Source: Cytophagales bacterium (GTDB lineage Bacteria > Bacteroidota > Bacteroidia > Cytophagales > Cyclobacteriaceae). Taken from it: 25,913 nt of DNA. Of this stretch, positions 7,106 to 15,398 are shown one piece after another. Where the stretch lies: assembly GCA_003454975.1 (NCBI GenBank), contig DMST01000234.1:7390-33302 (forward strand), written 5' to 3'. Positions within the stretch are counted from its first letter, which is position 1, and the number at the start of each line of letters is the position of its first letter. A program made the translations under genes and the position numbers. Under the pieces are notes generated by a model. It had not been told where the DNA came from and searched no databases. It worked only from the letters and a program-made list of their open reading frames with translations.

Positions 7106-7903
7106 ATGCTGGTTATGGAGAATAACGTATACCTGGACGCTTTCAACCTGGAGCAGGAACTCCCTCGTCTGCAAAAGCAGTCCCGGTTGTTGTATCAATT
7201 GCAGCTACCCGTTTTGCCTGATCTTCCCAAGCCGGAAACGCCCGGCGACTTCCTGGACATTGGCACGGGGCCTGGTGTGTTCTTATCCTTACTGCAAAAA
7301 AATCCCGATTTTAAAGACTACCGGTTTACCGGACTGGACCTGTCCAAGGAGCTGCTTTTTGTGGCTAACTTGCACAATAACAATATCCATTGGGTACAGG
7401 GTACCGCGTATGCATTGCCTTTTCCTGACGAAAGCTTCGATCTGGTGCATGCCAGCTTTCTGTTCATTCACCTGCTAGAGCCTCAAAAAGCCATGGCAGA
7501 GATCCGCAGGGTGCTTAGGCCCGGTGGATATGTGCACTTAGTGGATATTAATGATAGCACCTTCAAAGGAGCAGAGGTGCTGGAAAAAGTGGTGAAGGCA
7601 CATGGAGAAGTGCATGCTGGTGACCGTACCATAATGAATAAGCTCCCCCGCATGGCCCTAAAAGAGAACCTGAGTTTGGTGCGCCAGATGAAGGTAACGG
7701 TGGATAATAGTGGAGACCTGGAGACACCTATTCTGGAAGGGTATCAGCTGCGTTTGCCGCCACAGATGGCTTGGTCACTCCTTAGTTTTATGGGGCAGCG
7801 GTCAGAAGTCAAGCAGCTCTATGAGCAAGCAAAGAAGGAATACGAGGAAACCACCCTGCCCTTCGAAATCCAACTACAAACCCAGGTATTTAAGAAACGG
7901 TAG
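7106..7903 (+). CDS. class I SAM-dependent methyltransferase
   Basis: This 265-residue protein carries the class I methyltransferase Rossmann motifs. Motif I is 'FLDIGTGPGVF' (49-59), an acidic residue ends strand 2 in 'FTGLDLS' (D78), motif II/III region is 'YALPFPDESFDLVHASFLF', and a post-motif is 'EIRRVLRPGGYVHLVD'. This pattern is typical of the Methyltransf_11/UbiE-like group acting on small molecules. A C-terminal ~80-residue extension after the core may form the substrate lid. It is cotranscribed with the GNAT gene (3-nt gap), which suggests the two act on the same small molecule, one acylating and one methylating. A start at the second Met (7115) is also possible. Confidence 0.85.
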   Translation: MLVMENNVYLDAFNLEQELPRLQKQSRLLYQLQLPVLPDLPKPETPGDFLDIGTGPGVFLSLLQKNPDFKDYRFTGLDLSKELLFVANLHNNNIHWVQGTAYALPFPDESFDLVHASFLFIHLLEPQKAMAEIRRVLRPGGYVHLVDINDSTFKGAEVLEKVVKAHGEVHAGDRTIMNKLPRMALKENLSLVRQMKVTVDNSGDLETPILEGYQLRLPPQMAWSLLSFMGQRSEVKQLYEQAKKEYEETTLPFEIQLQTQVFKKR

Positions 7904-7984
7904 CTAAGTCCAGTCCTGAGGAACCCAAAGGTAGTGCTAGGGGAGTGATTGGGATGCTAGCCAGTCGGTCCGCCTATGCACAAC

Positions 7985-7999
7985 CAGCTTCCAAAGCTG
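7985..7999. repeat. small hairpin between methyltransferase and response regulator
   Basis: CAGCTT and AAGCTG pair around a 3-nt loop. It lies between convergent genes but has no T-tract, so it is only a weak terminator candidate. Confidence 0.25.
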
Positions 8000-8002
8000 A
8001 GC

Positions 8003-8698
8003 TCAACCCAATACAAGCTTATAGCCCGTACCGCGCAGGTTGATGATATTCACTGCCGGATCTTCTTTTAGGTACTTCCGCAGTCGGGAAATAAACACGT
8101 CCATACTGCGGGAGTTGAAAAACGAATCGTCTCCCCAAATAGCTAGTAAAATACTTTCCTTGGTGAGCAGCCGGTTGGCATTCTGACAAAAGAGTTTGAG
8201 CAGTTCAGCCTCCCGGGCAGTCATCCGTTGGTTTGATGTTCCAAGGCTGAGGGTAAGCCTTTGACTATCAAAATGGTATAGCCCTACGGTGAAATGCGTC
8301 TGCTCACCCGTTTCCACATTGGGGAGGAGCCGTTGGTGGCTTAGTAGTACCCGCATGCGCACCATCAGTTCCTCCATACTAAAGGGTTTGCGCAGGTAGT
8401 CGGTTCCCCCTGCCTCAAAGCCCTCCACCACATCCTTGCCTTGCCCCTTGGCTGTCAGGAAGAGAATAGGCGTGGTTCTATCGGTTTGGCGGATGGTTTT
8501 CGCTACATCAAAACCATTCATTTGGGGCAGCATTACATCCAGAATGAGTAGGTCAGGTGCTTGCCGGTGGTATTGCTTCAGGCCTAGCTCACCGTTTTCT
8601 ACATGGGTTACCATGAAGCCCTGTGTCTCCAGGGTCTCTTTTAGTACCATGGCCAGGGCTGGCTCATCTTCTACCAACAGTACCTTAGGCATGCTCAT
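8003..8698 (-). CDS. OmpR/PhoB-type response regulator
   Basis: The 231-residue protein has an intact receiver domain: acidic pocket 'VEDEP' at 9-13, phospho-acceptor D54 in 'LILDVMLP', switch Thr T82 in 'LTAKG', and K104 in 'LRKPF'. A winged-helix effector follows (~130-230) with 'LTKESILLAIWGDD', the recognition helix region 'SRSMDVFISRLRKYL' and the wing 'INLRGTGYKLV'. It should be phosphorylated by the histidine kinase directly upstream, whose 3' end overlaps it by 14 nt (8685-8698), a sign of translational coupling. The target genes are not visible; the divergent thioredoxin-like fusion on the far side of the kinase is one possibility. Confidence 0.95.
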   Translation of the reverse strand: MSMPKVLLVEDEPALAMVLKETLETQGFMVTHVENGELGLKQYHRQAPDLLILDVMLPQMNGFDVAKTIRQTDRTTPILFLTAKGQGKDVVEGFEAGGTDYLRKPFSMEELMVRMRVLLSHQRLLPNVETGEQTHFTVGLYHFDSQRLTLSLGTSNQRMTAREAELLKLFCQNANRLLTKESILLAIWGDDSFFNSRSMDVFISRLRKYLKEDPAVNIINLRGTGYKLVLG

Positions 8699-10163
8699 TT
8701 TGCGGAAGGGTTAGTGTAAAACTAGTACCGGAGTCGGTTGTGGAGTGTAAAGCCACCTGACCGCCCAGGCTCTCTATGGCCTGCTTTACCAAATACAGCC
8801 CCATACCGAAGCCCTTTACGTTGTGGGTGCCTGCTTCCGATACCCGGTAAAATTTCTCGAAAACCCGGGCTTGTTCTTCCTCCGGTATTCCCGGCCCGTT
8901 GTCTGAAATTTTAATTTGGACCCCACTCTTATTCTCAGAACAGGTCATCTGCACTTCCGGTACCTCCTTGTCATTGTACTTGATTCCGTTGTCTATCAAG
9001 TTATCAAGCGCTTGGCGGAGCAGTTGCGGATCGGTGATGATGGTGGACGGAGAATATTGATTCCTTACCATAAATCGTACTTTCTCCATATGCCCATAGG
9101 CCAATTCAAGTTCTGCCAGAAAATCATTCCATTGGATAGCCTTGGTGTGTGGGGTAGTAGCTTGTAGATTTTGGGCCCCACGCAATACCTGATCGGCTAG
9201 CCGGGCCAGGCGCTGCACTTGCCCCTTGGCCGTCTTTAGGTACCGTTGTGTTTTCTCCCTATCCTCCAGTACGGCATACTTCTCAAACCCTTCATGAATG
9301 GCCATCAGAGTGGCAATCGGAGTTTGTAACTCATGGCTGGTATTGTCAATAAATTCGTCTTTCATGCGGGCTAGTCGCTGTTGGGTACGTAGCGTACGCA
9401 GCATCACCAGAAATACCCCCACCGTAAGCAACAGGGAAATACTACCGCCCAAAACCGCATACCGGGCTCGCCAAAAGGCGGCTTTCCACAAGGAGTTGTA
9501 GGTGGCCTGTACCTTCCATTTCGGGCGCAGCAACTCAGACCTGTGGGCTAGCGTGACAAATCCGGCATGGGCCTGGGAGAGAGGGATGGAATCCAGGGGA
9601 ATGAAATTCAGCCCGAATTCTGGCAGGCCTCGGTAGCTATTCACTCGGTCGGTGTAAATTTTCCTCAGGGTATCCAGGTTAGTCATCATGCTGCTCAGAT
9701 GCTCCTGCATCAAATGAGCCAACAAGTCGGTATAATAGAACAAGGTACCCTCTTCGGTATCACTCCGAGCCTGAATCAGTAACCGCCGGCGGATGTATGC
9801 CTGGTCGATTTCCGGGAAATGGTCTGTGATAGTATCACTCACAAAACTAACCGAGGACCGCTCTCCTGTAGAATCACGCAGGTGATACACTATGCGTGTA
9901 GCCTCGTAAGGGCTGCCTATGGTATCTGCCCAAAGTTCCACCAGATCCTCATTGCCTAATATGAATTCAAACCAATTTACCGCAGAATCTACCCGTATTT
10001 CTTTTTCTTCTTGAACCGCCTCCAGAAACCGTTCGTTTAGGTCCACCTTCAGGCGAATGGCCCGGGTATGGTATTCCTGAGAAATCAAATACACCTGAAG
10101 GGCCAGTGTGCCCAGCAGGGCACCCACTACGGCAAGGGTGGTGATGTTTTGAGGCCATTTCAC
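8685..10163 (-). CDS. membrane sensor histidine kinase
   Basis: This 492-residue kinase has a first membrane helix at ~7-27 and a ~200-residue extracytoplasmic sensor with no named domain. A second membrane helix follows at ~237-256, then the HisKA dimerisation domain with H277 in 'NTSHELQTPIA' and a HATPase_c domain. The ATP-lid motifs are N388 in 'LDNLIDNGIKYN', 'DNGPGIP' (421-427) and 'GFGMGLYLV' (451-459). The residue after HEL is Q where most have K or R. It phosphorylates the response regulator encoded just downstream and overlapping. The sensor part is rich in charged helices, and its stimulus cannot be read from sequence. A divergent promoter region with the TlpA fusion follows. Confidence 0.95.
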   Translation of the reverse strand: MKWPQNITTLAVVGALLGTLALQVYLISQEYHTRAIRLKVDLNERFLEAVQEEKEIRVDSAVNWFEFILGNEDLVELWADTIGSPYEATRIVYHLRDSTGERSSVSFVSDTITDHFPEIDQAYIRRRLLIQARSDTEEGTLFYYTDLLAHLMQEHLSSMMTNLDTLRKIYTDRVNSYRGLPEFGLNFIPLDSIPLSQAHAGFVTLAHRSELLRPKWKVQATYNSLWKAAFWRARYAVLGGSISLLLTVGVFLVMLRTLRTQQRLARMKDEFIDNTSHELQTPIATLMAIHEGFEKYAVLEDREKTQRYLKTAKGQVQRLARLADQVLRGAQNLQATTPHTKAIQWNDFLAELELAYGHMEKVRFMVRNQYSPSTIITDPQLLRQALDNLIDNGIKYNDKEVPEVQMTCSENKSGVQIKISDNGPGIPEEEQARVFEKFYRVSEAGTHNVKGFGMGLYLVKQAIESLGGQVALHSTTDSGTSFTLTLPQNEHA

Positions 10164-10262
10164 AACCCAAAGGTAAAAGGGATACAGGAGGCGGAAAGTA
10201 CCATTAACAAACCTTTACACTTGTTAACGAGGCCCTTAACCCGGACTTAGTAGGCCGTAGGA

Positions 10263-10270
10263 TACATTTG
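10263..10270 (+). promoter_or_regulatory. Bacteroidota -7 box TACATTTG before the TlpA fusion gene
   Basis: TACATTTG is an exact match to the TAnnTTTG consensus and ends 25 nt upstream of the start codon. The expected -33 TTTG about 20 nt upstream is not well conserved. The same octamer precedes the DUF456 gene. Confidence 0.45.
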
Positions 10271-10294
10271 GGCATCATCAAATCATAGAACAGC

Positions 10295-11494
10295 ATGAGA
10301 ACATTCCTTTTCAGCCTCACTATTCTCCTCTCATTTTCTTCGGTAGCACAACCGCTTGGGGTAGGCGACCGCTTACCGGATTTTTCTATTCCCAGGGTCA
10401 ATGGCGATTCACCCATTACGAGAGAATCTTTGAGCGGGCAGGTGGTGATTATTGATTTTTGGGCTACCTGGTGCGGCGGCTGCATGGAGGGGGTGAAAAA
10501 GTCTCAAGGCTTGTACGAGACTTTTAAAGGCGATGTAGTCGTGGTGGCGGTGTCAGAGGAGACCCCCGAGCGTATTGCCCAATTTGTTGAGAAAAAAGGC
10601 TACACTTACCCTTTCGGAGTGGATGAATCCCAAACTCTCCGGGCCCTGTTTCCTCATCGTATAATTCCTCATGCCGTGCTGGTGGGCCCTACCGGAGTGG
10701 TATTGGCCATTACTAAACCCCAGCATATCACCGAAGAGGTGATTCGTGAGGCATTGGCGGGTAATCCTGTGGGGCTACCCCTGAAGAGTGACCTTCTGAA
10801 TTTCGACTACACTCAGGATTATTTTCAACTAGATTCTACAACCGAAGAAATTTTTACCCTGCAGCCCTCCATTCCGGGGATTAGCTCCTTTTCTCTTCGT
10901 CACAGGGGTAAATTTGAAGGACGCCGAGCCAGTATGTTCAATTTCCCCATTGACGGTTTGTACCGCCAGGCCTACCAGACTACGGCCTACCGTATGGTGT
11001 ACGAAGTAGACGAAAGCCAATTTGCGTATGATGCAGAGGGGAACAAATACTGTATGGATATTGTGGTGCCAGCAGGAGAGCAGGAGCTTTTATACACCAC
11101 CATGCAAACAAAGCTGGCAGAGTCCTTCAGCATACAGGCAAAGCTGGACTATAGGGAATTGGAGGTGGCCCGGCTATATCTACTAGACAGTACTGCAGCC
11201 CCGTTGCTACCTGAGGTGGAAGAATACTTTGGCGTGCAATCGGCCGGTGGCGGTTATTTCAAATCTGAAGGAGCTACCATGGCAGACTTTGCCAGCTATC
11301 TGGAATCCTTTGGTGTTATCGGTATGGTGGCCGTGGACGAAACTGGGGATACAGGCATTTATCAGTTCGATTTTGAGTTTCTGCCCGAAGATTCGGAATC
11401 CTTCTTTGCTGCCATGGAGGCCATGGGTTTGGGGATAAAGCGTGCTACCCGAGAAATAGAAGTTCTCGTGATTCACGATCCCGCTATCCACTAG
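10295..11494 (+). CDS. TlpA-like thioredoxin fused to a DUF3738-type domain
   Basis: This 399-residue exported protein has a signal peptide (1-19, cut near SVAQ). A TlpA/ResA-like thioredoxin domain follows (~22-155), with the redox motif W-C-G-G-C (C60, C63) and cis-Pro in 'IIPHAVLV' (P125). A C-terminal region (~185-395) resembles the DUF3738 (TIGR03435) domain best known from Acidobacteria: 'GGGYFKSEGATMADFASYL', then 'VAVDETGDTGIYQFDFEF', which matches the family's 'DKTGLTGxYDF' signature. The thioredoxin part should reduce or form disulfides in the periplasm; the second domain's role is unknown. CGGC in place of the common CxPC may shift its redox potential. It stands alone, divergent from the kinase. 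Confidence 0.85.
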   Translation: MRTFLFSLTILLSFSSVAQPLGVGDRLPDFSIPRVNGDSPITRESLSGQVVIIDFWATWCGGCMEGVKKSQGLYETFKGDVVVVAVSEETPERIAQFVEKKGYTYPFGVDESQTLRALFPHRIIPHAVLVGPTGVVLAITKPQHITEEVIREALAGNPVGLPLKSDLLNFDYTQDYFQLDSTTEEIFTLQPSIPGISSFSLRHRGKFEGRRASMFNFPIDGLYRQAYQTTAYRMVYEVDESQFAYDAEGNKYCMDIVVPAGEQELLYTTMQTKLAESFSIQAKLDYRELEVARLYLLDSTAAPLLPEVEEYFGVQSAGGGYFKSEGATMADFASYLESFGVIGMVAVDETGDTGIYQFDFEFLPEDSESFFAAMEAMGLGIKRATREIEVLVIHDPAIH

Positions 11495-11534
11495 TTCTTG
11501 ACCCTTTCATTCTCTCAGCCATACCGTGCCCGCA

Positions 11535-11563
11535 TGCCCTGGGACTACGTTTTTCCCAGGGCA
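11535..11563. terminator. hairpin shared by the convergent TlpA-fusion and photolyase genes
   Basis: A perfect 10-bp stem (TGCCCTGGGA 11535-11544 with TCCCAGGGCA 11554-11563) closes a 9-nt loop. The photolyase stop codon (11545-11547) lies in the loop and its last codons form one arm. There is no T-run on either side, so termination would rely on pausing or Rho. Confidence 0.5.
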
Positions 11564-12855
11564 GCTTTATAGGTATCCAACGCACGTTGGCGAGCCATTT
11601 TGTGGTCTACCATGGGTTGGGGGTAGGTCAGGCTGTTGAACTCCGGTACCCACCGGCGGATGTACTCGCCCTTGGGATCAAATTTTTCCGTTTGGCTGTA
11701 GGGGTTGAATATCCGGAAGTAAGGTTGCGCGTCCGTACCCGTACCCGCTGCCCACTGCCAGCCGCCGTTGTTGCTGGCTAGCTCAAAATCTAACAGGTGG
11801 CGAGCAAACCAAGCTTCGCCCCAGCGCCAATCGATGAGTAGGTGTTTGGTAAGGAAACTTGCCGTAACCATGCGCACGCGGTTGTGCATAAAACCAGTCT
11901 GTTTCAGCTCCCGCATGCCTGCGTCTACAATGGGGTAGCCCGTTTGCCCGGTACACCACTTTTCAAAATCATCCGGTGCCTGCCGCCAGGGGATGGCATC
12001 GTATTCCGGCTTGAAGGCCTTGGTAACCACGCTGGGGTTGTTAGCCAATATCATCATGTAAAACTCCCGCCAAATGAGCTCGCTCAGCCAGGTGTCGTTT
12101 AGCCGAAAGGCCTCCTGTACCGCCTGCCGAATGCTGATGGTGCCAAACCGCAGATGAATCCCCAGTCGGGTAGTACCCCGCACCGCCGGAAAGTTACGCT
12201 GCTCCGTATACCGCTTGATGATGCCCTCTGGAAAATCGGCCTTGGGTAGCTCAATATTCGTGGCAGAAAAACCCAGATCTGTCAAAGAGGGTAGGGGAGC
12301 AGGCTCCGTCTTGTAAAGGTTCTTGAGATAAGGTCCTGTATCCAGTGGCTGTAGACTCGTCTCGGCCGCTTTACTCAACCACTTCTTCTTGTAGGGGGTG
12401 AATACCTTGTAGAAGGGACTGCTATCGGACTTCACTTCCTGCTTTTCAAAGATTACTTGGTCTTTAAAGTGAAGGAATTCAATGCCTTTTTCTTTACAGA
12501 AGCCTTCCACCGCCGTATCCCGTTCTTGTGCGTAGGGCTCATAATCCCGGTTGGTATAGATAGCCTTTACATGGTATTCGTCCAGTAACTGCTGAAAGAT
12601 CTCCAAGGGAATTCCATGTTTAACCACCACGGTGCTGCCCAGTTTGCCAAGCTGTTCATGCAGTGAGGCAATCTGCTGGTGCAAAAAGTTAACCCGGGCG
12701 TCATCATTATCCTCTAGTTTTTCTAAGATGACCTTGTCGAAGATGAAGATGGGAAGAACCGGTCCTGCATCACGCAAAGCATAGTATAATCCAGAATTAT
12801 CTTCTAACCGTAAATCTCGGCGCATCCAAAAAATGGTGATAGGTGTTTGACTCAT
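11545..12855 (-). CDS. phrB: deoxyribodipyrimidine photolyase (cryptochrome/photolyase family)
   Basis: The 436-residue protein is a class I CPD photolyase by layout. The N-terminal alpha/beta antenna domain opens with 'FWMRRDLRLEDNSGLYYAL' motifs. The C-terminal FAD domain contains 'RLGIHLRFGTISIRQA', 'LIWREFYMMIL', 'TGYPIVDAGMREL', 'MHNRVRMVTASFL', and the FAD-loop pattern 'ASNNGGWQWAAGTGTDAQPYFRIFNP' (only partly quoted motifs; key residues N, W and the GTGTDAQPYF turn). It uses blue light to split cyclobutane pyrimidine dimers. The length is slightly short (E. coli PhrB is about 470), mostly in the linker. It is divergent from the DUF456 operon and convergent with the TlpA fusion. A cryptochrome-like variant is possible but less likely. 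Confidence 0.93.
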   Translation of the reverse strand: MSQTPITIFWMRRDLRLEDNSGLYYALRDAGPVLPIFIFDKVILEKLEDNDDARVNFLHQQIASLHEQLGKLGSTVVVKHGIPLEIFQQLLDEYHVKAIYTNRDYEPYAQERDTAVEGFCKEKGIEFLHFKDQVIFEKQEVKSDSSPFYKVFTPYKKKWLSKAAETSLQPLDTGPYLKNLYKTEPAPLPSLTDLGFSATNIELPKADFPEGIIKRYTEQRNFPAVRGTTRLGIHLRFGTISIRQAVQEAFRLNDTWLSELIWREFYMMILANNPSVVTKAFKPEYDAIPWRQAPDDFEKWCTGQTGYPIVDAGMRELKQTGFMHNRVRMVTASFLTKHLLIDWRWGEAWFARHLLDFELASNNGGWQWAAGTGTDAQPYFRIFNPYSQTEKFDPKGEYIRRWVPEFNSLTYPQPMVDHKMARQRALDTYKAALGKT

Positions 12856-12932
12856 GTTTTCCCTAACCGAATGTCAACCGAAGGGTTTGATGGAAATATT
12901 CTCTTCTTGCTTTTTTAGAGATTCTGGTACCT

Positions 12933-12940
12933 TACATTTG
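12933..12940 (+). promoter_or_regulatory. Bacteroidota -7 box TACATTTG before the DUF456 gene
   Basis: This is an exact TAnnTTTG match 41 nt before the DUF456 start. A TTG at 12907-12909 is a possible -33 element with a slightly long spacer. It would drive the four-gene block 12982-15995. Confidence 0.45.
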
Positions 12941-12981
12941 AACTAAGTCAACATCTCAAACCTCGAGTAATCTTTTTCTAC

Positions 12982-13491
12982 ATGAGCGAAGCATTAAGTG
13001 TCGGTGGCGAAATTCTTTGGATCGTCTTGGGTTCCTTATTCATGATTGGGGGCATTGTAGGGTGCTTTTTGCCCGTCATCCCAGGTCCGCCATTGGCGTG
13101 GTTGGGTCTGCTGATGCTTCAGCTAGGGGAAGAGCCCGCGTTTTCTACCCGTTTTATGTGGATATGGGCCATTGTGGCGGTGGCCGTTACTGCGCTAGAC
13201 TATGTAATACCGCCCTATGGTACCAAGAAATTTGGCGGTACCAAGTATGGTGTATGGGGCAGTACCATTGGTCTCATTGTCGGAATCTTTTTTAGCCCCT
13301 TTTCTGCCCTGCTTAGCATCATGCTGGGGCCCTTGGTCGGGGCCTGGATCGGGGAGATGGTCGGGGGTAAATCCGCCCGGGAATCCATGCGCCCAGCCTT
13401 TGGGTCCTTTGTAGGGTTCTTGGCCGGTACCTTTATCAAATTTGTGGCCTCGGCCATCATGACTTATTATTTTATCGCTAGTTTTTTCTAG
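12982..13491 (+). CDS. DUF456 family membrane protein
   Basis: This 169-residue protein is almost wholly hydrophobic, with about four or five membrane segments. The family hallmark is visible near the N-terminus: a Gly-rich helix followed by 'LPVIPGPPLAWLGLL'. A second conserved segment has 'GTKKFGGTKYGVWGSTIGLIVGIFF' features (Gly-Thr-Lys repeats before a Gly-rich helix), and a third has 'GPLVGAWIGEM'. The family has no established biochemical role; membership is clear from the alternating Gly-rich pattern. It is the first gene of a block followed by PNPOx-like, FAD oxidoreductase and TRIC genes spaced 39, 43 and 13 bp, so one operon is likely. Confidence 0.88.
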   Translation: MSEALSVGGEILWIVLGSLFMIGGIVGCFLPVIPGPPLAWLGLLMLQLGEEPAFSTRFMWIWAIVAVAVTALDYVIPPYGTKKFGGTKYGVWGSTIGLIVGIFFSPFSALLSIMLGPLVGAWIGEMVGGKSARESMRPAFGSFVGFLAGTFIKFVASAIMTYYFIASFF

Positions 13492-13530
13492 ACACCTAAC
13501 CATTCTGCAAGGCAGGAGTTCCTTGTATGC

Positions 13531-14100
13531 ATGGCTTGGGAAATTCACTCGTCTTTTGATGTGCTATTTGACCATGCGTGGTCTCAGCTAGCTAGGGCTA
13601 CGGCAGACCCTCGGCATGCTTGGCGGTATCCAGCGCTGGGTACCGTAGCTGCGGGTATGCCTCAGCAGCGTACTGTGGTCATAAGGGGTGTTCGCCAGGC
13701 CGAGAGCCTTGTTTGGGCCTACACCGATGGCCGTTCGCCTAAGGTGTCGCAACTTCAAAGCCAGCCTAAGGCCTCTTGGCTGTTCTACGACCCTAAGGCC
13801 CGGGTGCAGTTGGTTATGCATACCCAGGTGCAAATCCATAATGGGGACGAGGTTTCTCGCACCCATTGGGAAAGGCTTAACCCCGTTCAATACAAAGACT
13901 ACAATACTGCCCAGGCTCCGGGCACTCAAGCCGCTCAAGTGGACTATCTCAATGAGGAATCCTGGGACAGCACGCACTTCTGCGTACTCATGGCAAAAGT
14001 ACTTACCCTGGAGCTTCTGATGCTTAATTCAGAGGGACATGTACGATTGCATTTTTCCGTTGTAGATGGGATTTGGGTGGGGCAAAAGTTGGTGCCATGA
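13531..14100 (+). CDS. pyridoxamine 5'-phosphate oxidase-like FMN-binding protein
   Basis: At 189 residues this fits the PNPOx-like split-barrel family, specifically the group with an N-terminal 'W..L..A..D..HAWRYPALGTV' helix-strand opening. Flavin-contacting features visible are 'QQRTVVIRGV' (a strand with conserved Arg/Val), 'DGRSPKVSQLQSQPKASWLF' (the T-D-x-R-S-x-K pattern that binds the FMN phosphate) and the final 'WVGQKLVP'. These proteins reduce or bind flavin, heme or F420-like ligands; whether this one oxidises pyridoxamine phosphate is doubtful because it lacks the classic PdxH C-terminal Arg motif. It lies between DUF456 and an FAD oxidoreductase, so a flavin-linked role with that enzyme is plausible. 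Confidence 0.75.
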   Translation: MAWEIHSSFDVLFDHAWSQLARATADPRHAWRYPALGTVAAGMPQQRTVVIRGVRQAESLVWAYTDGRSPKVSQLQSQPKASWLFYDPKARVQLVMHTQVQIHNGDEVSRTHWERLNPVQYKDYNTAQAPGTQAAQVDYLNEESWDSTHFCVLMAKVLTLELLMLNSEGHVRLHFSVVDGIWVGQKLVP

Positions 14101-14143
14101 AGGATATTTTCTACATATTTGTTGCAAGCAAACCAGTGGTGTT

Positions 14144-15385
14144 TTGGAAATAGATGTATTGATTGTCGGTGCCGGTATTTCCGGCCTTTCTTCCGCACTT
14201 CACTTGGAACGTGCCGGTAAACGGGTACTGATGCTCGAGGCCTCAGATCGGCCCGGTGGCCGCATCAAAACCGATGAGGTGGACGGCTATCGCCTTGATC
14301 ATGGATTTCAGGTACTCCTCACCGAATATCCTGAAGCAAAAGAGCAGCTGAATTATAACGATTTGGACCTGCAGGCCTTTCGCCCCGGAGCCATGGTGCT
14401 GCATGCCAAAGGCAAAAGCTTGGTGGCTGATCCGTTTCGGGAGCCTACCAAATTGTTTAGCAGTTTGTTTGCTCCGGTAGGTACCTTGCAAGACAAACTC
14501 AAATTGCTACGCCTGCGCCGTGACCTGAAGGAGGTACCCGTAGACCACCTTTTTCGGATGCCCGAACTGAAGACCTGGGAGTACCTAAGATCCAAGGACT
14601 TTTCCGAGTCTATGCTCTACAAGTTTTTTCTGCCCTTTATGCGCGGCATTTACCTGGAAAAAGACCTGAATACCTCTAGCCGTATGTTTGACTTCGTCTT
14701 CAAGATGTTTAGTGAAGGCAATACCACGGTGCCCAGTTTGGGAATGGAAGAGATACCCAAGCAGTTGGTCAATGCGCTGGTACGCACGGAGATCAAGGTA
14801 AAAACCAAAGTAATGGCCGTAGAAGGATCTACGGTACGCACCACGCATGGTGAGTTGCTGTCTGCCAAAAAGGTATTGGTAGCCTGCGAGCCCAATGAAT
14901 TTGTCAATCCTTTCAATCCCGTGGCACCCGATGACATGCACAGCACGGTAAACCTGTACTTCACGGCGGATAAGTCGCCTGAGAGTAAGCCCTATCTGAT
15001 TCTGAATGGAAGCCGGGAAGGCGTGGTGAACAACGTAGTGGTGATGAGTCAGGTCTCCGATGCGTATGCACCACGAGGCTCTCATTTGATTTCGGTATCC
15101 TTGTTGGGCCAGTTTGAATCGGACGATGAAACCCTCGCTCATCATGTGAAATCTGAGCTGAAAACCTGGTATGGCGAGGAAGTGGAAAAATGGCAATTGC
15201 TCAAAACCTACCGGATCGATAAAGCCTTGCCTAAATTGAATACCGTGCGCGATCAGGCCCCTTCGGCTAGTTTTAAGATGAATGATCATCTCTTCGCTAC
15301 GGGCGATTACATGCTTAATGGGTCCATTCACGGCGCGCTGAAGGCCGGTAGGCTGGCCGCAGAGGCTATCCTGGAGGACTTCTAA
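14144..15385 (+). CDS. FAD-dependent amine oxidase/protoporphyrinogen oxidase-like oxidoreductase
   Basis: The protein opens with a dinucleotide-binding motif 'DVLIVGAGISGLSSALHLERAG' and continues with 'EASDRPGGRIKTDEVDGYRLDHGFQVLL', the classic flavin amine-oxidase second motif (R-P-G-G-R and D-x-G). It ends with 'LFATGDYMLNGSIHGALKAGRLAAEAIL', the C-terminal FAD-contact motif. TTG 14144 is the best start because only ~5 residues precede the first strand; the frame is open upstream to an ATG at 14066 that would overlap the PNPOx gene. That gives 413 residues. The family includes monoamine oxidases, carotenoid desaturases and HemG/HemY-like enzymes; the substrate is not determinable. It lies directly upstream of the TRIC gene. 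Confidence 0.85.
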   Translation: MEIDVLIVGAGISGLSSALHLERAGKRVLMLEASDRPGGRIKTDEVDGYRLDHGFQVLLTEYPEAKEQLNYNDLDLQAFRPGAMVLHAKGKSLVADPFREPTKLFSSLFAPVGTLQDKLKLLRLRRDLKEVPVDHLFRMPELKTWEYLRSKDFSESMLYKFFLPFMRGIYLEKDLNTSSRMFDFVFKMFSEGNTTVPSLGMEEIPKQLVNALVRTEIKVKTKVMAVEGSTVRTTHGELLSAKKVLVACEPNEFVNPFNPVAPDDMHSTVNLYFTADKSPESKPYLILNGSREGVVNNVVVMSQVSDAYAPRGSHLISVSLLGQFESDDETLAHHVKSELKTWYGEEVEKWQLLKTYRIDKALPKLNTVRDQAPSASFKMNDHLFATGDYMLNGSIHGALKAGRLAAEAILEDF

Positions 15386-15398
15386 TACTCCCTCGGTT

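Noticed and set aside
14585..15331. 248-residue minus-strand ORF
   Set aside because: It lies wholly antisense to the FAD oxidoreductase, whose motifs are intact; the ORF shows no domain and no start context.
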